Shown: in pieces, positions 1 to 11,800 of the stretch
How positions within the stretch are numbered: position 1 is the stretch's first letter
How the letters are laid out: every line of letters starts with the position of its first letter
Assembly (NCBI GenBank): GCA_028551475.1
Contig: CM052356.1
Span: 27,803,884 to 27,867,883, forward strand
From: Casuarina equisetifolia
Lineage: Eukaryota; Streptophyta; Magnoliopsida; Fagales; Casuarinaceae
Length of the DNA stretch: 64,000 bases
Reading direction: 5' to 3'
Translations under genes and position numbers: made by a program
Notes under the pieces: model-generated
Seen by the model: only the letters and a program-made list of their open reading frames with translations
Databases searched by the model: none
Told to the model about the DNA's origin: nothing

Positions 1-1435
1 TACTACCCCAAGAAAAATGGAGACATTCATGTTGCAGTGTCCCTTGGGAAGTTTATGATAAACCACAAATGCTTCAGTTGAATTTGCACTGCATTCATGG
101 GATCCTTCTTAATTTAATTACAAAACTCGACCACTTACTTTTTAAAAGAAATTCTAGTCATGTATGCTAATTAAACTCCACTACAAAACTAGAACGTAAA
201 ATGGACCAACCACCCAACAGATTTATTAAAAAATTGAACAAAATAGGTTTTTCCCAATTCTATAACAAACTCTAGGTTTATGATTTACTTCAAAAGCAAG
301 CAGAAACGGCTAGTAAAGTCGTAACAAGAGGAAATAAGTCCAATATCCAGACATATAGTATTCAATTTCAGAAGAGTTTTACATCAAAGGCTTACATCTT
401 AGATATATATCATTGGATATCCTGAAGCCATTTACACGAAATACCAATCACTAGGAATTACAAAGTACACTGAAAAGCCTACCTTCTACATTTATGGCTC
501 CTCACACTTCAAGCCATCATGATGTTCGATCTTACTTCAGCTGCTATAAACAGAGAGTTAGGCAGCTCTGTCCTGCGGGTAGGAACACAAAAACTAAACC
601 TTTCGGCTTGTACTCATCTCCATGGCTGGTAGTCCTGCATGTAAGCCGCTATGTGTTTTTCATTTTTCATCATCCGATACCAAGTGCACGGTAGCAGAAT
701 AGTAAACTACTCGAGTCAAGATAATGTTGCATTCCAATCAAACCACTCCCAACATAATCTGTACTTGTTTTTGACACCCGTTGTCAAAAGTTGAACCTTT
801 TGGAGACTTTCTCCCAAAGATGCCTTATAAGGAGTAAGGGTCATTTGATTTATAAACTCATCAAGATGCTTCATTACATCTAATGTTATATCACCCAACT
901 CCTAGAAGAAGGAATTAGGATAAACTTCTTGTGTTAAGATAGCCAAGATAGCATTGCATTTGTTGGAGACAGTCTCACATCGGTTCCGAATGCCGAGTTT
1001 CTTGGCTTTATTAGTAGTGATATCCCTATCCCTTATAATAAGGGAATTAAATCCGAAATTTCAATAGCCTTCAGCTTATAATTCAGGGTCAGTGTTTTTT
1101 GAGAACATGGCTTTTTCTAATTAATCAACTTAAACTGCTTCAGAACGTGTTTGAAGACAATGGAACAACACCACATGTCTTAAAATGCTTGTGGTTTGAA
1201 ACGGAACGAGGAGGTAAGTTTTCTCACAAGTGGTAAATTTTGGGCTCCATTTTGAAGTTACACCGGTGCCATTCTCGAGCTTCGAAGTACAGGTTGTTAG
1301 TGAAGTATCTGTGAGAGGCAACGGGAACTGCATGCAGAATACCACACACCACGCATGTAATAACTCACGCTTAAACAATGCACTTTCATCTATTTAGATA
1401 CCTTTTATCTGCCCCGTCTAAAACAAGATAGCGCC
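1..1435. other. Intergenic, no convincing gene
   Basis: No ORF here matches a family I know. A 60-codon minus-strand ORF at 716-898 has ordinary composition but no recognisable domain. A stretch near 955-1060 resembles the start of a plant LTR (see separate entry). The last 200 bases are presumably the promoter and leader of the lipid transfer protein gene that begins at 1436. Confidence 0.5.
958..1065 (+). mobile_element. LTR-like fragment (fossil, tentative)
   Basis: The stretch contains a 'gtctcacatcggtt' type motif followed by a 'cttggctttatta' type motif. This pairing is common near the start of plant LTRs and TRIM elements. No second copy, primer-binding site or coding part is seen nearby, so at most it is a short, old remnant. 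Confidence 0.25.
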
Positions 1436-2347
1436 ATGGTTTTTCTTCATATTCATCCTCTTGCCCTCCCCACTCTGATCCTACTTTTCATTTCCCTAAT
1501 AATCGCTGTCCTTTGTCAAGATCCCAACTCCTCCAGCCCCAGCATAGCGCAGTGTGCACCGACCCTGCTTCCACTGACCCCGTGTGCACCATTTGTACAA
1601 GGAACGGTCCAGATACCAGCGGACATGTGCTGCAATAACCTGAAGCAGCTCTACAGCGCGGAACCACACTGCCTCTGTCTCTTGCTTAATGACACTAACT
1701 TGAACTCGTTCACCATTAACAGCACACTGGCTCTGCAGCTGCCGGTTCTTTGCAAACTCGAAACTAATGTTACCACTTGTTCAGGTACCATCCCCAATCT
1801 CTTCTAAAGCGTGGCCAATGTTTAATCATGTTACCAGATTGTGATTTTTTTCCTCCTACATTGAATTAGGAATCAATGGGCCTTCTAGTCCTCATTCTCA
1901 ACTTTCCCTTGGGACAAACACTAACTCTCCTCCCGGGATAAACAAGAACATGACTATTGCTGGTATGCAAACAATACCGATCTCCTACAACTTTTTTCAG
2001 TCTGCTACATCTTTGGTTTGAGCTTCGAGCTTGTTTTAGTTATAGTTATTTAAAAGAGGCCCACAAATTAGCCAACAATAGAAACCGGACTAGGAGACAT
2101 CGATCATTAGAACTTGATAGCATTCACAATTCAAATTATCTTTTCTGGCTCTTTGATGTCCAAGTTCTCTATTTCACGATCTTTTTTACCTCGAGTTTTA
2201 GCTCCTCCAATCGTTCAAGCGCAACCAAGAACCAGTATCATGGGAACAGGCTTCGGCAGAAGCACCGGCACCAAATTGAAGAAAGAAAGTCATATTGCAC
2301 TGGCGATAGCTATGGCATCTTTCCTGATCATGCCATCTTTGGATTGA
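1436..2347 (+). CDS. GPI-anchored non-specific lipid transfer protein (LTPG/xylogen-like), three exons
   Basis: This is a secreted lipid-binding protein expected to sit on the outer face of the plasma membrane or in the wall. Exons are 1436-1784, 1870-1962 and 2202-2347. The introns are GT-AG and the 588 nt stay in frame for 195 residues plus stop. Residues 1-27 form a hydrophobic signal peptide. The eight-cysteine motif is complete at Cys 40, 50, 65, 66, 79, 81, 106 and 115, in the order C-C-CC-CXC-C-C, and it is followed by a Ser/Pro/Asn-rich linker with N-glycosylation sites. The C-terminus has a short basic stretch and then a hydrophobic tail ending MPSLD, as in GPI-attachment signals. 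Length and exon layout fit the plant LTPG family. The exact subgroup is not certain. It is convergent with the minus-strand gene ending at 2930. Confidence 0.88.
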
Positions 2348-2929
2348 AGCCTTACAACAGGAATAATGCTAGGGTAATGGACATTTGTTTAAGACGAGTT
2401 AGTGATTTAATCCCAGATTTAAGCCTGCCTGTTACCTACAAAAATGAACTGTTATCTGTTTTTATTTGATGAATCTTATTATCCTTGTATTTAGTTGGAA
2501 GAGAAATAAGGCAATAGTATAAGTAACACATATTAAGAAAAATAGTGATTATCTATGTGCCGGATAAGGGGTTGTTTGGACAGAAGGATACAATGTTAGT
2601 CTCAGAATAAAGTGAGCTTTTCGTTGCAACAAAATTGCCATTTCAAATGCCAATTGACAAAGTCATTTTCACGTTCATCGAGGTTTTTCTCGAATCCACA
2701 CCAAGAAAACTTCTGAAATTGTGCACGAGCGTGAAAACAGCAGGTTGGTTTCAATGCTTAAAAAGTTTGTAACCTCGAAGCATATTTCCAATTCTTTTTC
2801 TGTATTATCTCAAAATTACAGTATACTTGCAGAAACATTACTAGCAAACAACATCGAAGAACCTTGTTTCTTTATCTAGAATTATATGGGATCCTAAAAG
2901 CAAACCTTGTTTCCATTCACTGGGGGGGA
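2348..2929. other. Convergent intergenic spacer
   Basis: This is the space between the stop codons of two convergent genes, presumably holding both 3' untranslated regions. It is AT-rich and no gene or repeat was recognised in it. Confidence 0.6.
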
Positions 2930-5684
2930 CTATTCCAAACTAGGAGCCACCTCAGTTGGGTTGGACTCAAACACATCTGAGTTTGATGAGTCAGGTTCTT
3001 CTAAAAGCTCTCGAGATTGGGTTGATTCTTTGTATGCGGGAGTCTCCTTAAAATCTGTCGCCCCCTCGTTGTATGTAGTCACAGCAACTCCACATGCAAT
3101 TAGCTGTCAAGACAGAAGGGCAGTATATAAGCCTTATAGCCATTAAAAAGTTACTCCTTCAAATCAAAATAGAATCTGCAATAAGCAGAAAACTTGAAAA
3201 CTAATTGCTCTATCAGTACAAAAATAAGGCTTCTCAACTTTAACATACATTTAAAAAAGATTCTCAACCTTTGTTCGATTATAAGAAACAAGTTAGGTAT
3301 AGACATCGTTCTTTCTAAATGGAGAAATGTACTTAAAAGAAACTCCCACAAATTTTTCACTTGAAGAATCACTGGCAACAAGAAGTTTCGACAAAAAGTA
3401 AAATTGGGATCTATTGCGTCCTTGTTGTCATGTACTTATTTCTTCATCTACTCATTCACTTCAGCAATTCTACTAGACCAACATTGACTAAACCATCAAA
3501 GCAAAAGAGCAAAAAAAAAAAAAAGAAAAAAAAATGTCAAAACTGTCGAGCAATTGAGGTATGAATTTGTTTCAGGCATGTAGTTCTCAAAACTCTTCCT
3601 TGCCAAACCCAAAGAACTACGTTTTCTGCCAATGGAGATTCTGTACGCAACCCCATCTCTGTCTAACCTTAGTTCCACCTTTCCAACACCAAAGGACACT
3701 TTACATGGACACTATTGGGAGGAATGCATCCATTAAATCCACCACAACTTAGTTTCTATTTGTTTTTTCCATTTTCACCTGTCTTCCTTTCAACTGAAGG
3801 AAAGAACTGTATTTAAACCTAACAACAAAGATATCATTTAAATGGCGTCACAGTGAAATCATTTAAATGCAAATCTCAAAGTTTGAAGCTAAGATATCCT
3901 AATATGTTCTTCAACCAACCGATAAAAAGTTTCTCTTTGTGATGCAAACATGACACAAAAGTTAAAGTTAGGGTAAATGATCATGTAGGTGGGTGGTAGG
4001 ATGGTAGGCATACTAAGCATTGATAGAGATTAGTAGTTCAGATGCATTTTCCTTGCATCTTATTTGGGGAATTCAATGGCTTCACCGATGGTGGAGGCTA
4101 CTAGACTTCATAAAGACATTAGTCATTAGTTTTATAGCTGTGCTCCCAATCTCTATCCTGCGTTAGATAAACTACCACCTGTTCTCAAATAATAAAAGAT
4201 AGTTATCCGGTAGAGATAGCGTTTCAAACTCAAGAGCACCTCTTCAAGACAAGTTATATCATCTACCCCAAAATTTTCAACTGATAGAAATGATAAAATC
4301 ACTACTTTTAATTATTATCTCAGCCTTCACCTATATTAGTAGATACAAATTTACGCCTGACATCGGCTTCATACAAGGTTGAGACCACTAGGTCCTATGA
4401 TTCAAACTTAGAAGCACCTATTCTAAAACAATAACCAATAAGCATGTGTCTTCCACTAATAGTAGATTAGTAAATTCACTCCTTCAACCATCATCTTACA
4501 ATTCTCCAACCAGAATTTAGTGGCATAACATCAGAGATGTCATTAGTCTCATACAAGGTTGAGACCACTAGGTCCTATGATTCAGCCACCGGATAGGAAT
4601 GTGGCAGTCGACAAGTTACCACATATAACAAAAGCCCATGCTGAATGGAAGATTACAGCAAAGCACTTGATATTGTAGCGGCCGCAAGCCATCAATTAAA
4701 AGATGAACAGAGTATAAAGTTAGAAGTATAAAAGTCGTCCCTTCTAGCCCAACTGTGTCTTCCACATCCCAATTTCAGTAGCACATACATTAAGAATTTC
4801 AAATGCTTTTGGGTAATTGGCAAGTTATACACTTTCGGGAGTAACTCCGGGGTCGGGGTTAATCCAATTGGATGTAATGAACAGAAGCTTTCTCGAAGAA
4901 ACATTCTTAGTTGAGTTGAAGGAATGGTGGGGAAGAAAAGGAATGTCAGAGAATGGAGTCACTTTACATGCAGCTGTGAGATTCGTAGTGAAATGTTAAG
5001 CTCTCTTCACTTGACACCAAAATTTATAATTCATTGAAATAGATAGTGGTTCACTGCCATCAGCATCTATATTCAGTGTCAATTTTCCAATTCAGCAACA
5101 CCCAAATCATGGCAAGCATATGGCATCGACAGGTAGGAAGAACCCAGTTAATAAAAAAAATGCAAACACGTATATGTAGGACCAGAAACAAAATAAACGA
5201 AGAAAAGCAACAAAATTGACAGAGAAGAGTAAGATGAACAAAGCCGAATAAAAATTACCGCGAAAACGATGCCAAAAGCCCACAGGTACTGCAAGAAGAA
5301 ACCAAGGGGCTCCCACTGCGGCCCTTCCCAGAAGTCGGGCTTGTCACCCGGAAGCTCTGGCAAGAAGTATCCGCTATCAGCAGTAGCACCCTCTGCGACG
5401 GAAGCAACATTCTCAAGGCTAGACTTATCGTCATCAGTACGCCGCAGCCGGTCTTCTTCTTCATCTTTGGTTATGGTGGTGCCCCTCCGGTTCTTGTTGT
5501 CGAGTCGGCCGCTTCGGGAGGAGAACCTCTTGGCTGAGACCACCTGGAGATTGGCGGTCCTGGTCGAGAGCGGGAAGAGGACGTGACGCCTGAAGGGGAG
5601 GCCGGTGTGGGGGTTCGTGGTGATATTGCCCCAGAGGACACCTGCTCCTCCTCCTCCACTGTTGCCAATTGTTAGAGACATCAT
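2930..5684 (-). CDS. Chloroplast-targeted single-pass thylakoid-type membrane protein, two exons
   Basis: Exon 1 is 5259-5684 and exon 2 is 2930-3103, both on the minus strand. They join in phase 0 across a 2,155-bp GT-AG intron to give 199 residues. The start is placed at a Met-Met pair (5684). An in-frame upstream ATG at 5768 would add 28 residues. The N-terminus is rich in Ser, Arg and Gly, like a plastid transit peptide. A charged, low-complexity middle follows, then a conserved block (GDKPDFWEGPQW) and a hydrophobic helix at about 127-151 that is split exactly by the intron. The tail contains TYNEGATDFKETPAYKES and ends FESNPTEVAPSLE. I recognise this C-terminal block as conserved in a plant chloroplast family. 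It may be related to the Ycf3-interacting protein Y3IP1/CEST, but I cannot confirm the name, so the symbol is left empty. The tail exon would be missed if only the exon 1 ORF were annotated. Confidence 0.82.
4203..4600. repeat. Degenerate ~180-bp tandem duplication in an intron
   Basis: A 36-bp block (4369-4404) recurs without change at 4549-4584. The flanking sequence is recognisably similar, including 'gcacct-ttc-a' and 'cactcctt/cactactt' stretches. The period is 180 bp. It lies inside the long intron of the chloroplast membrane protein gene. Confidence 0.75.
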
Positions 5685-7723
5685 CGAGTGGTGAGAGTCT
5701 GCAAAGCGCCGGGAGCGTCCCGACGTATGGATAAGAGCGAAGGAGATATGTATGTTGCGGAAGATCACGTTATTGGCCCGAGATGATTCACGATAAGATT
5801 ATATGCTGCGGCGCCAGTTGTCGCAGTTGTCGCTCCGATAGGACCTTCTTGCAGCGTTAATCTAGAAGCCTTCGCATGGGATGTTAAAAGGGCGAGAATC
5901 TGTTTCACGTCGCCGTAATATATGTCCTACAAACGCTTCTTGCAGTTTCGTTAAAGGAACCCTCAATTGAGACGACTTTTCTTTCGCAACGGCATGTATG
6001 GACGTTAAATGTTCGATAATTTACTACACCTTAGTGTCATAGTCTGGGTCTCTTTACTCAAAAGGCCTACTACGGAAATGAAGTCATTTGTCAACTTTTA
6101 AGGCCTCCATTGCCCAATTATTTTTTCAATATGGGACGAGTACGCTAAACATGTCATTCAATTAGGTTATGATGGCTTGCAATTTTTCGCCCCTAATGAG
6201 ATAGGTAGTGGGTTCTATTTAATGATGTTTACAATTGCTATCTCTTAGTTAGTGTATGGTAGTAAGTAATATGAATTTAGGTGAAAGAGAATATTACAAA
6301 TTTTTTTTCACATTGAGAAGACAAGTAACTTCTCATTAAGTTGACTTTTTTGATGGGATCCAATCCCACAGTATTAATCACAAAAATATTTCTTTACCCG
6401 CTAAGTTGAATAAAGTCATTTGCATCAACATATTTAGAAGCATAATATATGTGCAAAAAGGAAATAATCATGAAGGCAAAGACTTGTGTTTATGCGTATG
6501 GTTTTATCAGCGTAAGCTTAAAAAATGATTCTCTTATCCTTGGTATTGTTAAATCAAGCATGACTAGAAAAAAAACGAAAAAAATGTTGTAAGAATGAAT
6601 TATTCTCTAACTTAACGCAATGACTCTATCAGCATGTCATGCATATTTTAATAATAATAAAAAATGAATGACAATTGCTTCTGCAAATCATACTTGCATC
6701 ATTTCTTTTTTATTCTTAGAATAAATAGTAAATATGATTTCTTTCAATCAAAAGTACTACGCATGGGAAGTTGACTTTTTAATAGATTAACGATGACTTT
6801 GGGATCAAATCAATTGATGATGTAACATCTAAACACACATATAACCTCTGAATAAAGAAATAGAAAAAGAAAAGTTTTGAAATAGGAGGGAGCAGTTTCA
6901 ACGTACACATATCAATATCATCTACTCCAATTTTATTCTTTGTTTCTTTAGTTGACAAAGTCTTTTCACGAATCAATGCGGGCTTGATTGACGTACTGTT
7001 TGGAACAGAGGGTACAGGCAATAGCATAGGAATGGCATTAGGATACCCCACCTATAAGCTAAGAAAACAGTGGCCTGCCCAAACTTCTTCGACAAGTTGA
7101 GCCCGGCATTTCCCTCCACAAGTTCTACTTTTTGGGAATTTCTCTGGCATTTTTCCCGAGAAAATATCCGGGTAATCGACTTGGATCAAATCAGGCAGGC
7201 ATCAATTGGCCCGTCAAATTCGTATTAAGGGTTGATGTCAATAATTCAAGAAAATAAAAATCAATCAAAGAAGTCTTGATAGGCTTGGGGCCACGTCAAA
7301 AAAGTGACTGTTTGAATAAAAACTTAGACATTATACAATCTTGATTGCCCGCGGTAAGAAAATTCAAATTTAAGGTAATTATTGGTATCAACAATGGACA
7401 TGGAACACTAGATTTGAAACGTATAGAGAACTTTGAAACCAGGATCTATCTTTGCGGGAAGATGAAGCTATTTTGATTTGAGAACCCTCTTGAAAGGTTT
7501 TGAAACTGATTCAAAAAATTGAAAATTAATGGGAGTTAACGGCTACAACAAAACGAACTGTTTTGGTACTTCAGATCTGTCAGTCCTTCCATTTCACCAC
7601 CTTTTCTTTTACATTTTCTAGTCTTCCTGCCTTTCAAATTTACAGCCTACCCTAATCTTACATTCACCGTTGTTTCGGGAAACGTCTCGGATTCCAACAA
7701 AACCCTGGCTAGCCAAGACGTTT
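5685..7723. other. Intergenic region between two minus-strand genes
   Basis: The first ~250 bases upstream of 5684 are GC-richer and probably hold the promoter and leader of the chloroplast protein gene. The remainder is AT-rich, with no ORF or repeat that I can assign. The last few hundred bases before 7723 are likely the 3' untranslated region of the acidic-protein gene. Confidence 0.5.
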
Positions 7724-8380
7724 CTACAGAGCAGGCAGCGACTCCGGTCGCCACGAGAACTCTGAGTTGTCGGAATGGTCAAACAACCCTCCCAGGGCGA
7801 CGAACTCGCAACTGCTGTCGTTGGCGTCGCAGCCCGAGTCGACGCCAATTCCGAAGTCGAACGAGTCGTAATTTGGGATCTCGTTCTCGAAACCCAAGCC
7901 GTCCAATCCAACAGCGTCGAATGAGCCAGTCTCGAATTCCGCGGGCTCTATCCTGGCTTCCTCGCCGGCTGAGACAGTCGGCGGGAGACCGAGCTCGTCG
8001 TCGGACGCTTCGAGAAGGTAGCCAAGCTCCGGCTGGGACTCGCCGGAGTCTGATGCCAGATCCGGAAGCCCCGGCGCCGGAGCCGGAATCAGAATCTCCT
8101 CCTCGAAGCTCCTGATTACCGATTCCAGGCCTTGGATTCCCGAGTCACGGTCCGCCCCCGCCACCGCCTCCGAATCGTTGAGGATTTTGAACAAGTCGTC
8201 CTGGATCCGCTGCGCCTCAGGCGAGTTCAGATGCGAGTCCTCCGAATCCACTCGTAAGAGATCCGACTCGAAGGAGTCCGCGCTGGAATCGTCCGAGTTA
8301 GCCAAATAACGCTTTGACTCGGGCGAGTTGTCCGAGTCATCGTAAACTCGCTTCCTTTTGTTTTCGGTGTACTCTTCCAT
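7724..8380 (-). CDS. Acidic single-exon protein, unassigned plant family
   Basis: This is a complete 218-residue ORF of clearly coding character. It has strong GC enrichment compared with its surroundings, is rich in Asp, Glu and Ser, and has an ATG in good context. A basic KRKR patch at residues 8-11 could be a nuclear localisation signal. Residues ~53-70 (SPEAQRIQDDLFKIL) and ~80-95 (GIQGLESVIRSFEEEI) look like conserved amphipathic helices. The C-terminus ends EFSWRPESLPAL. I see no enzyme motif, signal peptide or membrane segment. The overall look (acidic, helix-forming, nuclear signal) would suit a transcriptional co-regulator, but that is inference. I do not recognise the family by name. 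Confidence 0.78.
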   Translation of the reverse strand: MEEYTENKRKRVYDDSDNSPESKRYLANSDDSSADSFESDLLRVDSEDSHLNSPEAQRIQDDLFKILNDSEAVAGADRDSGIQGLESVIRSFEEEILIPAPAPGLPDLASDSGESQPELGYLLEASDDELGLPPTVSAGEEARIEPAEFETGSFDAVGLDGLGFENEIPNYDSFDFGIGVDSGCDANDSSCEFVALGGLFDHSDNSEFSWRPESLPAL

Positions 8381-8434
8381 TTTCTACCACTGAAAGGACG
8401 GGAAAAATACCACTCCCTTCGTGAAAACAGAGAC

Positions 8435-8452
8435 AGAGAGAGAGAGAGAGAG
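8435..8452. repeat. (GA)n microsatellite in the 5' leader
   Basis: Nine GA repeats lie about 55 bp upstream of the acidic-protein start, so its transcript would carry a CT-rich leader. CT/GA leaders are common in plant promoters. Confidence 0.85.
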
Positions 8453-8669
8453 AAGAGGGAGAAGAGGGGTAAAAAGGCTATCCGAATATCTTATTTTAAG
8501 GGAATTGTACAGTAATGGAAATTACTTGTGCTATTATCTTTGAAGGAGACAAAGAAACAAGCAGTAGGCCAAGAGTCTGTTGGGCTGCGTTTTCGCTATG
8601 AGAGAAGAGAGAGAAAAGGGCATGGAACACGAAGTGCTTGGGTGGAGAGAGGATAGGAAATGGGGAGGA

Positions 8670-8677
8670 TATATATA
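8670..8677 (-). promoter_or_regulatory. Probable TATA box of the acidic-protein gene
   Basis: TATATATA on the minus strand lies about 290 bp upstream of the ATG at 8380. It is flanked by GC-rich sequence and followed by a CT-rich leader. Position and context fit a plant core promoter. Confidence 0.5.
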
Positions 8678-8879
8678 GTGAGAAAAGCATGGCAGGATTT
8701 TGGGGCTTCAGGAAATAATTGCGGGGTGCGACAGAGACAGGCGCGTGTGGACCGGGGCGCGTGTGGACCGGAGAAGGTCCCATCACGAACACTTTTTTTC
8801 TTTCCGTCCTTTCCTCCTTATTTATTCCGTCATGATTTTTTCTTTTCTTTTGCCTCTTCTATTAACTATATTTGATTCC

Positions 8880-11800
8880 CGACTCTCCAAGTCCGCTCTG
8901 GGCCCACCGGCTTACCCGATCTCGTGTGGATGTGCTTCGCTCGGCTCAGCTCGGCTCCCTTTTCCTCTTTGACGGCTTCTTCCTTTAAGACCGTTAATTG
9001 TAACTTCCGAATCCCATTGCCCCCACTCAAACCGCTCATTTTCTTTGACTGCCATCTCGGTGCAGTTAATTACAGGATTGACTAAGTATTATAGACCGAT
9101 AATTGTAGCAATTTGTCTTCAGTGATTGGATCAGGCTTATCTTCCACCTCCCTCCTTGTCCACCACTCTCACCAAATATCATCAGCTCTGAATTTCCAAT
9201 GGACCCGCCATCTTAAAAACCGACCAAACATCCAACATCTATTTCGAAAACGAACGCTTCCCCCGTGTCCAACTTACCCACAACCACCTAACCCAGGCTT
9301 TCAATTAAACCACTAACAAATTAAATATAAATAAAATCATATGTCTTACTTTCTGGGTAGCTTTCTTGCCCCGTCAGCTATTTTCATTAATATTCAAAAA
9401 TTATCTTTTGGCTAGTTCTTCCATTTAACAATCTTTCGGCGTGATATCAGGAGTTACTCGGTACGAGGGACAGAATCATTTTCGTTTTTTAACAGGTCGA
9501 ATAAAATATGGATATATTACGTGGCTTCAGATCTGGATCCTTACTATTTTTACCATTTAGCATTAAACTATGACAAGTCTTCCGACTTAAGGAATCAATC
9601 ATCCAGATTAGAGAACATAATGACGGCGTTGAAATAAGAGGATAATTCAAAATGATAAAATACATCGCAACCTCACAAAATTTTATCAAATCTAACGCAT
9701 GGATTGAGCTGAATATAATTTTCTACGGCCGGTGTGCCGCAAGCGATCTTGCATGACAAGTTGTCACATCCACAACTTGCCGAATCGGTGGGTTTATTTA
9801 AATAATTTGGAGAGGAAGATTCTTGTGGCCGTATCAGGTTTTAGAGTTGACAGGACATTGCATTTTACATCGGGTTCTGGAAATACTAATTCTCGAGCCG
9901 TATACTTGCCGCAGATAAGAGTCGCTGTCATTGTTAATTGAAGATTTTTTCAAACAGGGCGGAGATACTTTACAAAAGAAATTGAATGCCTTAATCTTGT
10001 GGAGGTGGGTAAAGAACATGTAATCCGGCGCCTCTTCGGCGAATGACGTGTCAGGCACTGCTTGGTGGCCCCCCACCACTCCGATCTTGCAAATGCTGGG
10101 CCCATTAGATTTGATAATAGCGGGCCCGACTCTGTTTTTATCGAAAGAAATTGTCTATACGGCTCTTGTCCAGTCAGACATAACCAATGATCTTTTTGCC
10201 TGAGGAAAACGAGCTTGAGTTACGTAACTAGGACGCAAGAGCGGGACCCACCATAGATCTGGCGCACGCATCCGTTCATTCAAGGGCCTCAAACCGTCCC
10301 ATACGCTCACACGAACCACATGGCATGGCGTGGTGTGAAAGCCGACTTGACGCGGCGCCCGACTAAAAGGAGAAGCAAAAACGGGGCGGCTTCTATGCAT
10401 GCACGGCGCCACCTCACCGCCTGTCCTGCCACGTGACCGTACTAAATAAATTCAGTCCTCACCTGGGCCGGCGCGTTGCCGTCGATTCCAAGTCCCGAGC
10501 CGGCTCATCTGTTTTCGAGATCGGTTCTTCCAGAAAGCAGATAAGCGGTGTGGGACTTTGGAGAAAGACACGTGTGTGACAGTGGCGGCAGGGAACCGGT
10601 CACATGCAGATGTTGCTGCGTGTCGCGGTTTTGGTTCGGATCCAGCGGCAGATGCCTTTAGATATTTGATTAATGTAAGTACTCTGGGGAGTTGGAAATA
10701 ACTTGGTCATACAAATCTTGGTTTGTTTCTCCGTGGTCGTGGGTTTCACGACGGGGAAGGGGATACGATCACCGACGACAAGATATTTTATGTCCGAAGC
10801 GTGCCAAGTGACCCTTAAGATTACTGAAATTACAAAAAAGACCCTCATAGTTGTCTGGCATCGCTCGGTCCACTCCTAGTATGACGAATCACATGGGCAT
10901 GACTCGAGTTAGAATCTAACCACGACTTGGGTTAAAGGTTCTTTCATTTTTTCAATGACAAATTTTGAGTTATTTTAGATCTTTTGAAATAAAAACGACG
11001 CTCAATAATTAATTGAGTAAATATCACAGTAAACATAAATATAAAAAAAGTAGAATTAGGTGGGATTGCACCAAAAGGTCAGTTGTTGGCCGTCCCCATG
11101 CAACGCCCAAGAGCTAGAAACGAAAGCGGGAAGAGTAACAGCCAGAACAAAGCTGTGGCAACAATTTGAGAAGCCAACGTAGTATCCAACACGTTCAAAC
11201 GCAACGTGCCAAGCATTTGGAAAACGGTGTTGCTGCTTTGATCGGCCCCATGTCGCCATCCTTCTATCTCTTCATATTTCCTCCTTCCCCATCTGAGTTT
11301 CAGGCAAGAGAGGTGCAATAGACAAGTTTTAAATCAGTTTTGATGTAAGCTATATACAATAGTCGTGCTTCTCTGAGCTTGAAAACAGTATTTTGAATTA
11401 GGTTTTTGTTTATGTAATAAGTAATGTGTCCAAAATCTAGTTCCAAACTCTTGTATTACCCAATTGCGTGATTTATTTTCTTGATGAGACGTAGTGCATG
11501 ATGGAAAGAAACAAAGTTTAGTAGTGGACCCGGCTTTTCTACTCATTTTGGTTGTTAGCAGAATAATTTTGCCCATGAGCTCTATTGGGTCCATCTCCAT
11601 GGTGGTCTATACAATATTCTTCATTTCTTTAACTTTCTTTCCCTGGAGAATTCTTTGAGATAGATACGGATACTTTGAAATGTCAGGATTAGAATACTTG
11701 TAACACGTAAACATGTCACGCGTCTTGGATTTGCTTTGCTTTCAAGGAATCATATCACACTTTGAAAAATACGAGATGCAGCAGAAAAAGATGCTCCCAG

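Noticed and set aside
1957-2469. 170-codon ORF over the lipid transfer protein 3' end
   Set aside because: It is in a different frame, reads through an intron, and has no domain. The spliced 195-residue model explains the region.
7618-7911. 97-codon minus-strand ORF
   Set aside because: Out-of-frame shadow over the 3' end of the acidic-protein gene.
10155-10412. 85-codon minus-strand ORF in a GC-richer island
   Set aside because: No recognisable domain and no supporting splice or promoter context; GC content alone is not enough.
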